A stretch of 24,163 nucleotides of DNA from a bacterium TMED198 (GCA_002170735.1 NHIV01000069.1:1-24163); one strand, 5' to 3'; shown: positions 1-9,613, counted from the stretch's first letter. Made by a program: numbers and translations. The notes: generated by a model not told the origin, from the sequence alone.

Positions 1-3000
1 CAGACTTGTTTGTAATTTCAAGCCCTAAAATGAGAGTTTATAATCCAAACACTTTTCCCACAATCGTATTTACCATCCATAACTACACAAATAAGAGAAC
101 AGATGTAAATTTCAATCTACTGTTTCCTGATGGGTGGGAGATTATTACACTAAACAAACCAGATATTCTTAGGCCAAACTCTACAGAAAGAATCCGAGCA
201 ACATTTCAGATTCCTCATAATGAAAACGCTGACATCCTACATAAAATAAGGCTTATAGCAAAAATCGGTGAGTATGATCACATGGTCTCTATTATGACAT
301 CTGTAGATGCCCAGGTTAAAGAAAAACCTGCGTTTCAGTTGGAGCCATATAAGGAGAATGAAGAGGTATTTATCAATAAGAGGCAGGACTTGATATTCAA
401 TTTGAAAAACACAGGGAATGTATCTGACTCTTATAATGTAGATGCATTTTTACCTGTTGGGTGGGAGCTTATAAATATTAACAGTGATTTTGAGCTCGCC
501 CAAAATGAATCTCAAAAGATTATTGCAAGGATAAAAATTCCAAAGAAGATTCATAATCAGGCTGGAATAGATGAAGAGGTCTTTGTACGAGCTATATCTA
601 AAAAGCTTGATGCCCAAAGAGGAACCTGGTTCAATGAGGTTAAGGCTACTGATGGATTCTGCTCTGATAAAGTACCAGCAACTTGCTCTATAATTGGTCG
701 TAAAAACAAAGAAGATTGTATAGCTTCAGGCCAATGGATTCCTGAAATCAAGTCTAAACTAGAACATTGTAGCAACTCGTTGTTTACTACAAGGAAAGAG
801 TGTTTAGATAAAACTCAATGGATTGACGCTGTTCAAGCTGTTGAAGCTTTTTGTTCTGATACTCTCTTCACCTCAAAAGAAGAATGTACCAATAACAACG
901 AAACTTGGAGCCCCAAAATAAAGGCAAATGCTGAACGATGTTCCGATGAAAGAATCTCAAGCAAAGAAGAGTGCATGGCTGAAAGGACCTGGGTGCCAAC
1001 AGTAAGAGGCATTCCTGGAAACTGTCAAGAATATCCAAATAGAAAAATAAAGAGTGAATGTGAACAAATTGGAAACTGGACTGAGTCCTTTGCTGGGACA
1101 TTGAATGAAGAAGATTGTACAGCAGTTAATACTTGGTACCCTGAAGTAAAAAATAAAGAAGCATACTGCAGTGAATCATATTGGTCAAGCAAGGAAGACT
1201 GCGAGTCAAGTAGTCAGTGGATTCTTCCGAAGCCTGCAGTTGAAGATATGTGCGAGGATCCCCAATATACATCTAAAGATGAGTGTGAAAAAAACAGCAT
1301 CTGGATCAAAGGCGCTCCTTATGTTAGCGCTTACTGCGAAGATGGAATCTCTCCCAATCTAGTTGAATGTAATTCTAGTGGCGAATGGGTCCCTGAGGTT
1401 AGATCAAGCACGGCGTACTGTAGTGATAGTAGTTTAACAAGCAAAGAAGAGTGCCAAGAAGTCTTTGCATGGACCCCAGAAATTGAGGCTAGAGATGCAT
1501 ACTGCTCTGATCTAGTAACTACTAATATTAAAGATTGTAAAACCCCTCCAGGAATGGAGAAAACTACTCAAGTTACTCTCTATTCACGACTTAAAAACTC
1601 AAAAGGGAAATCTACTTCTATGTTTGCGTGGCTCCCTCTTCAGTTTGGAATTGAACTCGGAAATCTTTCATCAGATTTTGTTCCAAGTTCAAGGTTTTTA
1701 GTAGAGTCGAACAGAACCCAGCTTGGTCCATATACTACTAGCTTGAAGTACAGCCAAAGATACAATCAACTCCAACTTTCTGACTCTTTAGAAACTTCTG
1801 AAATCAGTCAAAAGTACTTTGAGAAGTATACAGTAGATAGAATCCAATTCTATCTATCAAGAGAAAATTGGGAAATTGTACTTGGGGATGGCTCAATTGA
1901 TAAGTTTGGTCTCATTACTACTATGAGTCCAATACCAATCTTTGGAATGAATGGATCTGAGACCTATAGAGGAGGAAGATTTAAGTACCAATATAAGGAT
2001 CTTGTATTTGGATCAAGCTTTGGAAGTGGTCCCTCATACTCAAATGAGCATAAAATCTCATCTTTTTCAATAAATACAAACGATGAGGTAAGAATATCTC
2101 ACTATGGGTTCTACTATCAGAATAAAATAGACTCAACTACGACTCATCACTTTATTGATTTTCAAAGACTTTCTAATAATAATAACTTTAAAACTGCTCA
2201 GATATTTGCCTTTACAAATAGCGATACTTTAAATGACTGGTCAGGACAATTAATTTTTGACTACAAGAAGAACAAGCTAAAAATAACAAATAGAAGTTTT
2301 TATTTTGGAGATCAATTTATGGATGCTATAAGAGGAAGAGTTGGTACCAATTTTACAATAAATTTAAAGGTAAATAGAAACATCTACAATTTTACAAGAG
2401 CTCAGATTTACAGCCAAAAGCTATTTGATACTACACCAGAGTTCACCACAGAATCATTTGAAGATTGTGGTTTAGATAATGAGTGTAAAGATGAAGTTGA
2501 TTTGTTTGATGAAGGTGAAAAAAATGGTCAGTTTGATCCTGATGAAAATTTCATAGATCTTAATGGAAATGGAGTTTGGGATATTGATACATCCTATATA
2601 AAATCTGCGCTTATAATGGATCTAGATGAAAAATTATTCTTCAACTTTAATAACAATCTGAGGCTCACCACTGGAGTTAGCTATAGACAAAGTAACTACT
2701 CCAATGGATTCTCAGGTAATTCTTCAAAGCTTCAAATTAGAATATTAAAAAACTTTAAAAGGGATAATCCATACATTGAAACAAGCCATATAAATAGCTT
2801 GGAGCTTAACGAAGATAAATATAAAAACACTCAAATAAAGATTGGAAACAGAAGGTTCTTTAAAAATTCAAACCTTAACTTTGAGCAGAGTGTTTCCTTT
2901 ATAAATGAAGAACCTGCTGACTTTACAACAACAGTTGATGCACGGTTTAAACTTTTCAACCTTGATTGGAGCTTCTATTTTCTTGCTAATAATATGTACC

Positions 3001-3869
3001 CTTTCTTTACAAATGACAAGGAAAAGGGAGCAATCAGCATATTGTCTCTTAAAAATAATTTTTTCTTCAAGCTCCTTGGTGTACTAAACAGAGTTCAGCT
3101 TGGGGTTGGGTACTCGCCAGCAACCAGCCAGTTTAATTTTACCTTTGGATTCACACCATACGGAGGATCTCACTCTTCAAAGATACAGCTTCCTGTACCA
3201 CTTATCAATATTAAGGGAAGATACTCTGGAGAAATATACGTTGATGAAAACAACAACGGAGTTAGAGATAACGATGAAAAAGGCGTTCCAAATATTATGC
3301 TCTTTATAAATGGCTATCTATCTGTGACAAATGAAAATGGAGAGTATGAGTTTGGCGCAATTGAAACTGGAACCTACAAGCTAAGGTATGATCCAAACAC
3401 TCTAAACGCTCAGTATAAATTCAAGGAAAGCTTTCCACAGGATGTAACGATTGAACAAGGATCAAGGGAATTCCATAGCTTTGGGGTTACATCAGTATGC
3501 AAGATTAAGGGCCTGCTATTTATAGACTCTGATATGGACAAGATCAAGGATCACAACGAAGAGGTAATTTCTAATGTGGCCATTACTGTACAAGCAACGA
3601 ATGATGAAGAGCAAACTTTTTTTACAGATGAAAAGGGTCGATATGAAATCTCTGATCTTAAAACAGGAAAGTACAACTTAATTGTTGATCCAAAGTGGCT
3701 ACCTGAAAGAACTGAGCTTTCCTACAGCGAAGAAAGCAAAAAGTTTTTCACTAAGCTAGGCTGGCCGGTTGATGTTTCAAACGATAAGCAAACCGCTATT
3801 TTTGATATTCCTATCAAGGAAAAGGAAATGGAAATTAAGATCAATGTTAAGAATACAAACGGTAGGTAG
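1..3869 (+). CDS. Large outer-membrane protein: NEW3-like domains, Cys-rich repeats, barrel, SdrD-B-like domains (5' partial)
   Basis: The frame is open to the window edge and the first in-frame start-like codon is a TTG at 6, so the true start is probably upstream. Numbering from that TTG (1287 residues): two Ig-fold segments of NEW3 type (about 10-105 and 110-205), each with an FPDGWE or LPVGWE motif; eleven Cys/Trp repeats (about 205-511); a long Tyr/Phe/Asn-rich region of alternating strands (about 520-1065) that looks like an outer-membrane barrel, carrying an Asp-rich calcium-loop-like stretch (832-861, DLNGNGVWD); then two SdrD-B or carboxypeptidase-regulatory-like domains with Asp-rich loops at 1080-1091 and 1174-1186. 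I infer a cell-surface structural or transport protein; I do not recognise the full-length family. An usher-like architecture (barrel plus C-terminal Ig domains) is a weak alternative. It converges on the cyclase gene with only 9 bases between stops. Confidence 0.8.
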   Translation, partial: DLFVISSPKMRVYNPNTFPTIVFTIHNYTNKRTDVNFNLLFPDGWEIITLNKPDILRPNSTERIRATFQIPHNENADILHKIRLIAKIGEYDHMVSIMTSVDAQVKEKPAFQLEPYKENEEVFINKRQDLIFNLKNTGNVSDSYNVDAFLPVGWELININSDFELAQNESQKIIARIKIPKKIHNQAGIDEEVFVRAISKKLDAQRGTWFNEVKATDGFCSDKVPATCSIIGRKNKEDCIASGQWIPEIKSKLEHCSNSLFTTRKECLDKTQWIDAVQAVEAFCSDTLFTSKEECTNNNETWSPKIKANAERCSDERISSKEECMAERTWVPTVRGIPGNCQEYPNRKIKSECEQIGNWTESFAGTLNEEDCTAVNTWYPEVKNKEAYCSESYWSSKEDCESSSQWILPKPAVEDMCEDPQYTSKDECEKNSIWIKGAPYVSAYCEDGISPNLVECNSSGEWVPEVRSSTAYCSDSSLTSKEECQEVFAWTPEIEARDAYCSDLVTTNIKDCKTPPGMEKTTQVTLYSRLKNSKGKSTSMFAWLPLQFGIELGNLSSDFVPSSRFLVESNRTQLGPYTTSLKYSQRYNQLQLSDSLETSEISQKYFEKYTVDRIQFYLSRENWEIVLGDGSIDKFGLITTMSPIPIFGMNGSETYRGGRFKYQYKDLVFGSSFGSGPSYSNEHKISSFSINTNDEVRISHYGFYYQNKIDSTTTHHFIDFQRLSNNNNFKTAQIFAFTNSDTLNDWSGQLIFDYKKNKLKITNRSFYFGDQFMDAIRGRVGTNFTINLKVNRNIYNFTRAQIYSQKLFDTTPEFTTESFEDCGLDNECKDEVDLFDEGEKNGQFDPDENFIDLNGNGVWDIDTSYIKSALIMDLDEKLFFNFNNNLRLTTGVSYRQSNYSNGFSGNSSKLQIRILKNFKRDNPYIETSHINSLELNEDKYKNTQIKIGNRRFFKNSNLNFEQSVSFINEEPADFTTTVDARFKLFNLDWSFYFLANNMYPFFTNDKEKGAISILSLKNNFFFKLLGVLNRVQLGVGYSPATSQFNFTFGFTPYGGSHSSKIQLPVPLINIKGRYSGEIYVDENNNGVRDNDEKGVPNIMLFINGYLSVTNENGEYEFGAIETGTYKLRYDPNTLNAQYKFKESFPQDVTIEQGSREFHSFGVTSVCKIKGLLFIDSDMDKIKDHNEEVISNVAITVQATNDEEQTFFTDEKGRYEISDLKTGKYNLIVDPKWLPERTELSYSEESKKFFTKLGWPVDVSNDKQTAIFDIPIKEKEMEIKINVKNTNGR
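618..1541 (+). repeat. Eleven tandem ~28-residue Cys/Trp repeats inside the first gene
   Basis: These are protein-level repeats, residues about 205-511. The unit reads approximately W-x-P-E-[VI]-x6-Y-C-S-D-x4-[ST]-K-E-E-C-x5-W, with a period near 28 residues (84 bases). Most units have two cysteines. The first has three and the sixth is short with one. The DNA copies are well diverged, so the array is old and kept at protein level. The flanking stretches look like the two arms of a beta-hairpin in the second NEW3-like domain (VFVRAIS before, QVTLYSRL after), so the array appears inserted in a surface loop. I recognise no named family. Confidence 0.8.
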
Positions 3870-3878
3870 AGTAGGTAG

Positions 3879-5816
3879 CTAGTAAGAAAGCTTTGACACT
3901 GATACGGCCTTTGACAAACCCTTAACCTTAGCCTTGCCACTCTTTTCAATCTTGTAGTCATCTTTAATAAAGAAACTTGTGTCTTCATCAAGAACAATTT
4001 CTCCCTTTTCAGCAATATCGTTAAGTCTAGAACAAAGATTAACCACGCTACCTATAATTGTATAATCTGTTTTTTCTGATGGCCCTATGTTACCTACTTT
4101 TGCATATCCTGTTGCCAAGCTAACATATATTTCTACAGGAAATCTTTTTTGTTTTTTATGTTTTTTTGCAAGTTCAGTACACTTTTTTTGCATTTCAATT
4201 GAGCAATCAACAGCACGTCTTGGGCTGTTAACTTCATCTCCTTCGTTCTCAAAAAAAGCAAGTATACCATCACCAAGGAACTTGTCAACGATACCATCGT
4301 ACTTAAAAATGATTTTTGACATCTCTGAAAGGTACTCGTCAAGAAGATCTTGTACTTCTCCTGGATCTGCCTTATCGCAGAACTTAGTAAAACCTGCAAC
4401 GTCTGACATGAGTACGGTAATTCTTTTTCTTGCTCCACCTGCTTTTAAAAAGTCTGGATTATCTCTTAGTTTATCCATAAGAGCTGGAGATAGATAGCTT
4501 TGCAAACTTCCCTCTAGCATAGCCAATTCAACCTGACTATCATAGATCATTACTATTGATCCAACTATAAAACTAATGGTGATTGGGAATAACAATGAAA
4601 AGATTGGAAGGCTGTATCCAAGCTTTACAAACACAACAAGAAGAATAAAGAAGCAAGCAACAATGTATAAAATTCCCATCACTATAAAAAGCATTGGCCT
4701 TAATTTTATAGACATGTAGGCCAATCCTCGCATGAGGATAAGCAGAACAAGAATCAGGTACAAGAATGAAAGGCTCTTAACATGATTATTGTTTAGCACG
4801 TTGCTCATAGCGATGGCATATGTATATAGATTTGGAATCTGAGTGCCATATGGGCTTAGACTTTGGTCCTGAGCAACGGTTGAGGTGTTTCCTACAAGCA
4901 CTATTTTATCTGAAAGATCTGGAAGAACATCAGATGAAACCAAGTCCCATGCTGAAATATTACTTGCATCCTGGCTAGCAAAGTGCTTGCCAAGGTTGTC
5001 CCAGCTTGTAAAGTTAACGATGTAGTTCCCATCATTATCTATTGGTATATAGAGTGTGTCTTCGGGTCCATGCATAGTCATCACGTTGTTTCTGATTGCT
5101 ATAGAATCATAGTCACATATAATATAGTCGCATACCATTTTGTGTATCAGATGACTTCCAAGCCTTCTATTTACCTCTGCAACGATAGGGAGCTTTCTAA
5201 AAACTCCATCGGAGTCTAGACTTTTATTTATATATCCTAGACCTGCAGAGGCATCAAGCACCTCCATCGATTGGTCAAACGGTATGTCTACAGCGTGAAG
5301 GATAGAGAAATCCTCAACAAGGGGAGGATCATCAAGGTCCAGGCTCTCTAGTATCAGCTCTCTCTTATCTATATCAATCAGCTTATCAACTTCTCCAAAG
5401 TCAACTACGTATGGATTGATAACGTTTCCAGAAACTTCCATTGCCTCAATAAGCATAGACCATCCAGTAGTATCCATCTCACCTGTAAAGTATACATCAA
5501 GCCCAATAACAGATGGGTTAGTTTCTGCAATATCAAAAAGAAGCTTGGCGTAGTCTTCGTACTGCCAAATCGTTTTATTTGACTGAGCTAGGGAGTAGTC
5601 ATCAATGGTAACAACTACAATGTCGCTTGATATCTTAGGATCATCAAAGAATGTAGATCTAAACTTGAACATGAGATCTTGACCTTTGTTATCAAAGTAG
5701 AGGGTTATATTGCAGAAAATAAGAATAAGTACGAACGAAACAACCCCTGCCGCAAGTATACTAAGAGAAGACTTTGAAAAAGTAAAGTACGGCTGTTGTG
5801 GCGCATCTTTATTCAT
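3879..5816 (-). CDS. CHASE2-domain adenylate cyclase (class III)
   Basis: 645 residues. It is predicted to make cAMP in the cytoplasm under control of a periplasmic sensor. One membrane segment (about 18-40) is followed by a CHASE2 domain (about 45-345, with VVVTIDD and GLDVYF motifs), three membrane segments (about 350-425) and a class III cyclase domain (about 462-645). Catalytic residues look complete: metal-binding D472 and D516, the adenine-selecting pair K512 and D584, and transition-state N593 and R597 in VNLCSRL. The Lys/Asp pair argues for ATP rather than GTP. The start overlaps the end of the preceding gene by 8 bases, so translation is probably coupled. It is the last gene of the caspase-barrel unit, which suggests an envelope signal as input. 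The family is certain; the ligand is unknown. Confidence 0.93.
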   Translation of the reverse strand: MNKDAPQQPYFTFSKSSLSILAAGVVSFVLILIFCNITLYFDNKGQDLMFKFRSTFFDDPKISSDIVVVTIDDYSLAQSNKTIWQYEDYAKLLFDIAETNPSVIGLDVYFTGEMDTTGWSMLIEAMEVSGNVINPYVVDFGEVDKLIDIDKRELILESLDLDDPPLVEDFSILHAVDIPFDQSMEVLDASAGLGYINKSLDSDGVFRKLPIVAEVNRRLGSHLIHKMVCDYIICDYDSIAIRNNVMTMHGPEDTLYIPIDNDGNYIVNFTSWDNLGKHFASQDASNISAWDLVSSDVLPDLSDKIVLVGNTSTVAQDQSLSPYGTQIPNLYTYAIAMSNVLNNNHVKSLSFLYLILVLLILMRGLAYMSIKLRPMLFIVMGILYIVACFFILLVVFVKLGYSLPIFSLLFPITISFIVGSIVMIYDSQVELAMLEGSLQSYLSPALMDKLRDNPDFLKAGGARKRITVLMSDVAGFTKFCDKADPGEVQDLLDEYLSEMSKIIFKYDGIVDKFLGDGILAFFENEGDEVNSPRRAVDCSIEMQKKCTELAKKHKKQKRFPVEIYVSLATGYAKVGNIGPSEKTDYTIIGSVVNLCSRLNDIAEKGEIVLDEDTSFFIKDDYKIEKSGKAKVKGLSKAVSVSKLSY

Positions 5817-6441
5817 GGATCAGAACTACTTTTTTTATGGCCACACCTTCTCCTTTTTCTTGGTGAGTAAGGCTGTAGGAATTATACTGCAAGTCATCGT
5901 CACCTCTAAAAACTGCGCCTACAGTTATTGGTTTTTCCATCCTGCTCTTGAAGCGCACATTCTTTTTTGTTGGATTGTTCATCTCTTCCAAAATCTTTAC
6001 TATCTTCTTTGCATATTTTTTTCTCAGCTTGGACTTTGATCTTTTATATTTTTTAATCAGTCTATTAAAGTCAAGATCGCCATCTTTTAGATTTAAAAGG
6101 TAGATTGTTTCTTCACCCTTTGATCCGGTAAACTCAGCCCACTTTAGAACCGCAACGCTTGTTGTATCTTTATTAGATATTTTTTGATCGTATGAATTAT
6201 AAAGCACATCAAAAGATCTATCTGATCCATAGTAAATTGCATAAAAGTTTGTTCCTGTCTTGTACGCAATGTTAAGCTTGATTTGATCATTCTCCAATAC
6301 TACAGATCTATCATCATAGGATACAATTACATTTGGATTGTCAGCTCTTTTCCCAAGAACTCCATATAAGAATCCAAGCTCACCATTAGCATGAACAAAC
6401 GATAGAGCTACAAATAGTAATATACTTTTATAGATTTTCAT
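5809..6441 (-). CDS. Exported DUF4384-like protein in the caspase operon
   Basis: 210 residues. The N-terminus looks like a signal peptide (basic MKIYK, hydrophobic to about 17, possible cut near HANG). Residues about 45-125 resemble DUF4384, a domain often found with bacterial caspase-like proteases: an expected run of strands with an FYAIYYGS-type core and a GEETIYLLN segment matching the domain's terminal strand. A Lys-rich stretch (about 130-170) follows, then a short strand-rich tail (FRGDDD near 178-183). It starts 4 bases after the caspase-barrel stop and overlaps the cyclase start by 8 bases, so it belongs to one transcription unit. I infer a periplasmic accessory protein for the caspase-barrel or for the CHASE2 sensor. 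The DUF4384 match is by eye and moderate only. Confidence 0.75.
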   Translation of the reverse strand: MKIYKSILLFVALSFVHANGELGFLYGVLGKRADNPNVIVSYDDRSVVLENDQIKLNIAYKTGTNFYAIYYGSDRSFDVLYNSYDQKISNKDTTSVAVLKWAEFTGSKGEETIYLLNLKDGDLDFNRLIKKYKRSKSKLRKKYAKKIVKILEEMNNPTKKNVRFKSRMEKPITVGAVFRGDDDLQYNSYSLTHQEKGEGVAIKKVVLIHE

Positions 6442-6445
6442 CTTT

Positions 6446-9400
6446 CTATGGAAGAAATGATTCTGAATAAAAATCTCTAAGGCTGTATTGATAAATTAGA
6501 TTAATACCTGAATATTTTGCATCGTAGCTTATCATTTTATAAAGAATAAGATTAATGCTAAGATCGACATCTTCATCCGCGCTAAAATAGTCTCTAAAGT
6601 CCCTAACATTATATTCTATTCCATAGCTATTAATAGGTCTTGAAAAATCTATATCGTTACCAATATATCCTAGATCGTAGAAAATAGAAGCATCGTATTT
6701 ATGAAAATGGTACTCAAGTTTCATTAGAAGCATGTTACTCCCATCGTACTTCTTGGAACGCATATACGGAAAACCTCTAACCGATCTGCCTCCACCAATG
6801 TAGTATAGTTTTTGAGATGGAAGTGTTTTTTTGCCAAGCCCACCAAGCAGCGAAAATTGAATAGATTCAAGTTTAGATAATGGATAAACAAATGCGTACT
6901 TTAGTCTAAGTCTTTGATACGAAAAATCACTGCCATACTTTCTATCTGCATATTCATAGGCAACATCAAACCTATAAGGCTGCTTCACATCAACAACCGA
7001 AACAACATAGCCCCCCTTTGAGTGCCTTCTTTTTTGTACGCCCTGCTCAAGTTCATAGGAGGTACTATCAACCAAGAAGCGGTATGCATGAGTACCTGGT
7101 GGAAGATTAACCTCTACATTATATATAAATCTCGTACTAAAAACGCTATCAATCTCAATATCGCTAGTTGTTGTATCACCTAAGCTTGATTTCTCACCAG
7201 GGATGTTATCTTCAACAGCTATACTAAAACTAACATTTTCTGTATCCTTTTTATCATTATTGTAGATCTCTATCTCGCGTTCTGCTATATTTTTGTTTGA
7301 GCCCTCGCTTTCATTTAACAACTCCTCTGTATCAGCGACTTCATCATTACATCCATACTCTCCCCAGTCTAAATTCATGTCAGGAATGATACCAATCTGA
7401 ACGTAACTCTCTTCCTTAATACAAAAATCACTATTTTCCACAGAAACAGTAGCGAGCCTTGCAAAGAAAGGGTAGGTCTTGGAGCCTTCATTATTAAAAG
7501 TAATTAAAGAGCTAGGCCCCAAAAGGCCACCTGATTTAGCGCTTGGAAAGTCAACGCTGTTTAATTCAATGCTTGACTCTCCGCTATTTGAAAGTTCTAA
7601 GTTTATTGATCGAATTGATATAGAGGAGTAGAGCATTAAGTCAAAAGATTTACTCCCAACATTTTCAATTTTTAAACAGTAGTCCTCCTTGCAATCATCT
7701 TCACTGCTTTCAAACCTTTGTTTAAGATCCTCTCTAGAGCTCAGCTCCATCTTTATGCGCTTGCTCGGCCATGCTGGACTCTCTGCTACAAGATAAACCT
7801 CTGGCTCAGCGATCATAACGCTGTCTTCAACTTCGAGCTCAAGACTAAATGATCTTGATAGAATATCGCGCATGGAGTTGTAGCTAAACCCTATATCAAG
7901 CGAAGCATTTCTTCCTGGTTTAAACGATTTAAAGTTAGGTCTATTAACTGGATTTAAATCGCCCCACATGGAATCTCTCCAATCCATGTTATAGTTCAGG
8001 CCTTCGGTTGTTTCATAGCTATTGCTAAACTTAAAAAACGACCTTAGCTTGCTTGATATATCCTGACTATAAGAAACTTCAATTCCTTTTCTAATAAAGT
8101 GATCTACGTAATCCATCCCTAGGTTCATAGTCTGCCAATAATTTCCATTTGTATCTCTCATCCATTCATCATTGGTCACAATCATATCAAGGTACTGGAG
8201 CTTAATGGTTGAGTTTTTTAGACCATATGGATGACGGGTGAGAACAATATCATGAAATGGTCTTTCAAGGTTAAAATTATACATAGGTTTATATTTTAAA
8301 TTAAAATAAAGAGGCTCAAGCTGCGTAAAATATAGTCCAAGCCCCCATGTGGTCCCAGATACTCTTGACAGATGAAGAGGCATAGGAACAACATAGGATT
8401 GAAATGAAACACTCCTATAGGTTAGAGAGGGAAGAAGAATGTTTTTTATGGTTCGAAAAGGCTTTGTATTTTTATACTGAGAACTATTAGTACTATCATT
8501 ATTAAAAAGGTCATCTAGATCATCAACTAAATCATTTAGTTCAGAAATATAAAGCGGATCAACAAAGCCCGAATCAAGTGCCGCAGGTACAACAAAGTCA
8601 TTTAGAGAGTTTTCAGTGCTGGGAATGGACGAAATTAAATTTTTGATTTCAGAATTCTGTCTTAGTATTGACGATTGCAGTAGATCCCCTGCTTTACTTG
8701 TAATTATATCAATTCCCTCTTCTACTTTCAGCTTCTCCTCTTCTTCCTCTAGCTCAACCTCCATCTCTTCAACGTAGATGGGATTGATAAATACAAACTC
8801 TCCCTCCCCGCTACCATATCTTCCAATGACAGGAGTTTGATTTTCTTCAGAGGTTATGAACACCCTTTTACTTAGAAAGTTGCCAAGCTCATCTGCTGTG
8901 ATATAGCCATCGTAGTCCGCATCTGCAAGGCCATCCTCAATACCAGCAAGTAGCTCCTTAGTAAACGCGCTACTTCCCCACTCTGCCCTTTCCTGAGCCT
9001 TTTCTCCCTTCCTTCCAGCCGTTATAATTTGACTGGCATTCTCAGATGTAATTTTCTTTAAATATTTTTCCTCATCGTTGTAGTCATTCTTCTTTAAGCC
9101 TCTAGTTCCAACGGTCATAACTCCACCGTAGCAGGCATCGATCATAAACAGCGTATGCTTCGCATCGGTAATATCAGAAATTTCTTTGATTGTTTTCATT
9201 GAAAGTCCTGAGGCATACAAGTTGTCTAGACTCGCATCAACTGGAACAAGATATCCTAACTCACCACCCTTCTTTAAAGGTATTGTTTGACCATGGCCTG
9301 CGTAGAAAACCAAAAGTCTATCGTTCTTATCAACGCTCATAGCAATCTCATAGAGAGTGTTCTTAATGTTTGAGAGTGTAGCCTCTTCATCCAGAAGAAT

Positions 9401-9613
9401 ATGAATATTTTCCTTATCGAAGCCAAGTTTAGTTTCGAGCATTCTAGCAACATTCTTTGCATCCTCAACAGCATAACCAAGGTCTGTAATATCTTCGTTC
9501 TGGTATTCGTTAATACCAATTAGAACAGCATGACTGTTATCGTAAAGTTTTAGTTTGCTTGATAAAGCTATTGATGGAAACAATATAAATAAAATAAATT
9601 GTTTTATGTTCAT
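6446..9613 (-). CDS. Caspase-like (C14) protease fused to an Omp85/BamA-like outer-membrane barrel
   Basis: 1055 residues. A signal peptide (1-18) is followed by a caspase fold (about 25-280) with catalytic H107 in YAGHG and C161 in DACYGG, then the DADYDGYITADE calcium-loop segment (231-242) common in bacterial C14 proteins. An acidic linker (about 281-385) leads to a strand-rich region (about 388-595), an inserted segment (about 597-876) and a C-terminal half-barrel (about 879-1055). The C-terminus carries GGGRSVRGF (RGF at 946-948), the hallmark of Omp85-family loop 6, followed by five strand-like segments, as expected for strands 12-16. No POTRA domain is evident; the caspase occupies that N-terminal place. 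The protease should therefore sit in the periplasm or be carried to the surface, much as patatin is in type Vd autotransporters (inference). It is first of a three-gene unit. Substrate unknown. Confidence 0.85.
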   Translation of the reverse strand: MNIKQFILFILFPSIALSSKLKLYDNSHAVLIGINEYQNEDITDLGYAVEDAKNVARMLETKLGFDKENIHILLDEEATLSNIKNTLYEIAMSVDKNDRLLVFYAGHGQTIPLKKGGELGYLVPVDASLDNLYASGLSMKTIKEISDITDAKHTLFMIDACYGGVMTVGTRGLKKNDYNDEEKYLKKITSENASQIITAGRKGEKAQERAEWGSSAFTKELLAGIEDGLADADYDGYITADELGNFLSKRVFITSEENQTPVIGRYGSGEGEFVFINPIYVEEMEVELEEEEEKLKVEEGIDIITSKAGDLLQSSILRQNSEIKNLISSIPSTENSLNDFVVPAALDSGFVDPLYISELNDLVDDLDDLFNNDSTNSSQYKNTKPFRTIKNILLPSLTYRSVSFQSYVVPMPLHLSRVSGTTWGLGLYFTQLEPLYFNLKYKPMYNFNLERPFHDIVLTRHPYGLKNSTIKLQYLDMIVTNDEWMRDTNGNYWQTMNLGMDYVDHFIRKGIEVSYSQDISSKLRSFFKFSNSYETTEGLNYNMDWRDSMWGDLNPVNRPNFKSFKPGRNASLDIGFSYNSMRDILSRSFSLELEVEDSVMIAEPEVYLVAESPAWPSKRIKMELSSREDLKQRFESSEDDCKEDYCLKIENVGSKSFDLMLYSSISIRSINLELSNSGESSIELNSVDFPSAKSGGLLGPSSLITFNNEGSKTYPFFARLATVSVENSDFCIKEESYVQIGIIPDMNLDWGEYGCNDEVADTEELLNESEGSNKNIAEREIEIYNNDKKDTENVSFSIAVEDNIPGEKSSLGDTTTSDIEIDSVFSTRFIYNVEVNLPPGTHAYRFLVDSTSYELEQGVQKRRHSKGGYVVSVVDVKQPYRFDVAYEYADRKYGSDFSYQRLRLKYAFVYPLSKLESIQFSLLGGLGKKTLPSQKLYYIGGGRSVRGFPYMRSKKYDGSNMLLMKLEYHFHKYDASIFYDLGYIGNDIDFSRPINSYGIEYNVRDFRDYFSADEDVDLSINLILYKMISYDAKYSGINLIYQYSLRDFYSESFLP

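Noticed and set aside
618..1541. EGF-like or LDL-receptor repeats
   Set aside because: Cysteine number (two per unit) and spacing do not match either family.
3841..3890. GTAGGTAG direct repeats as a regulatory element or terminator
   Set aside because: They are two short copies at the junction of convergent stops, with no stem or T-run; probably chance.
4087..4497. 136-codon open frame opposite the cyclase
   Set aside because: It lies wholly within the conserved catalytic domain on the other strand and its product resembles nothing.
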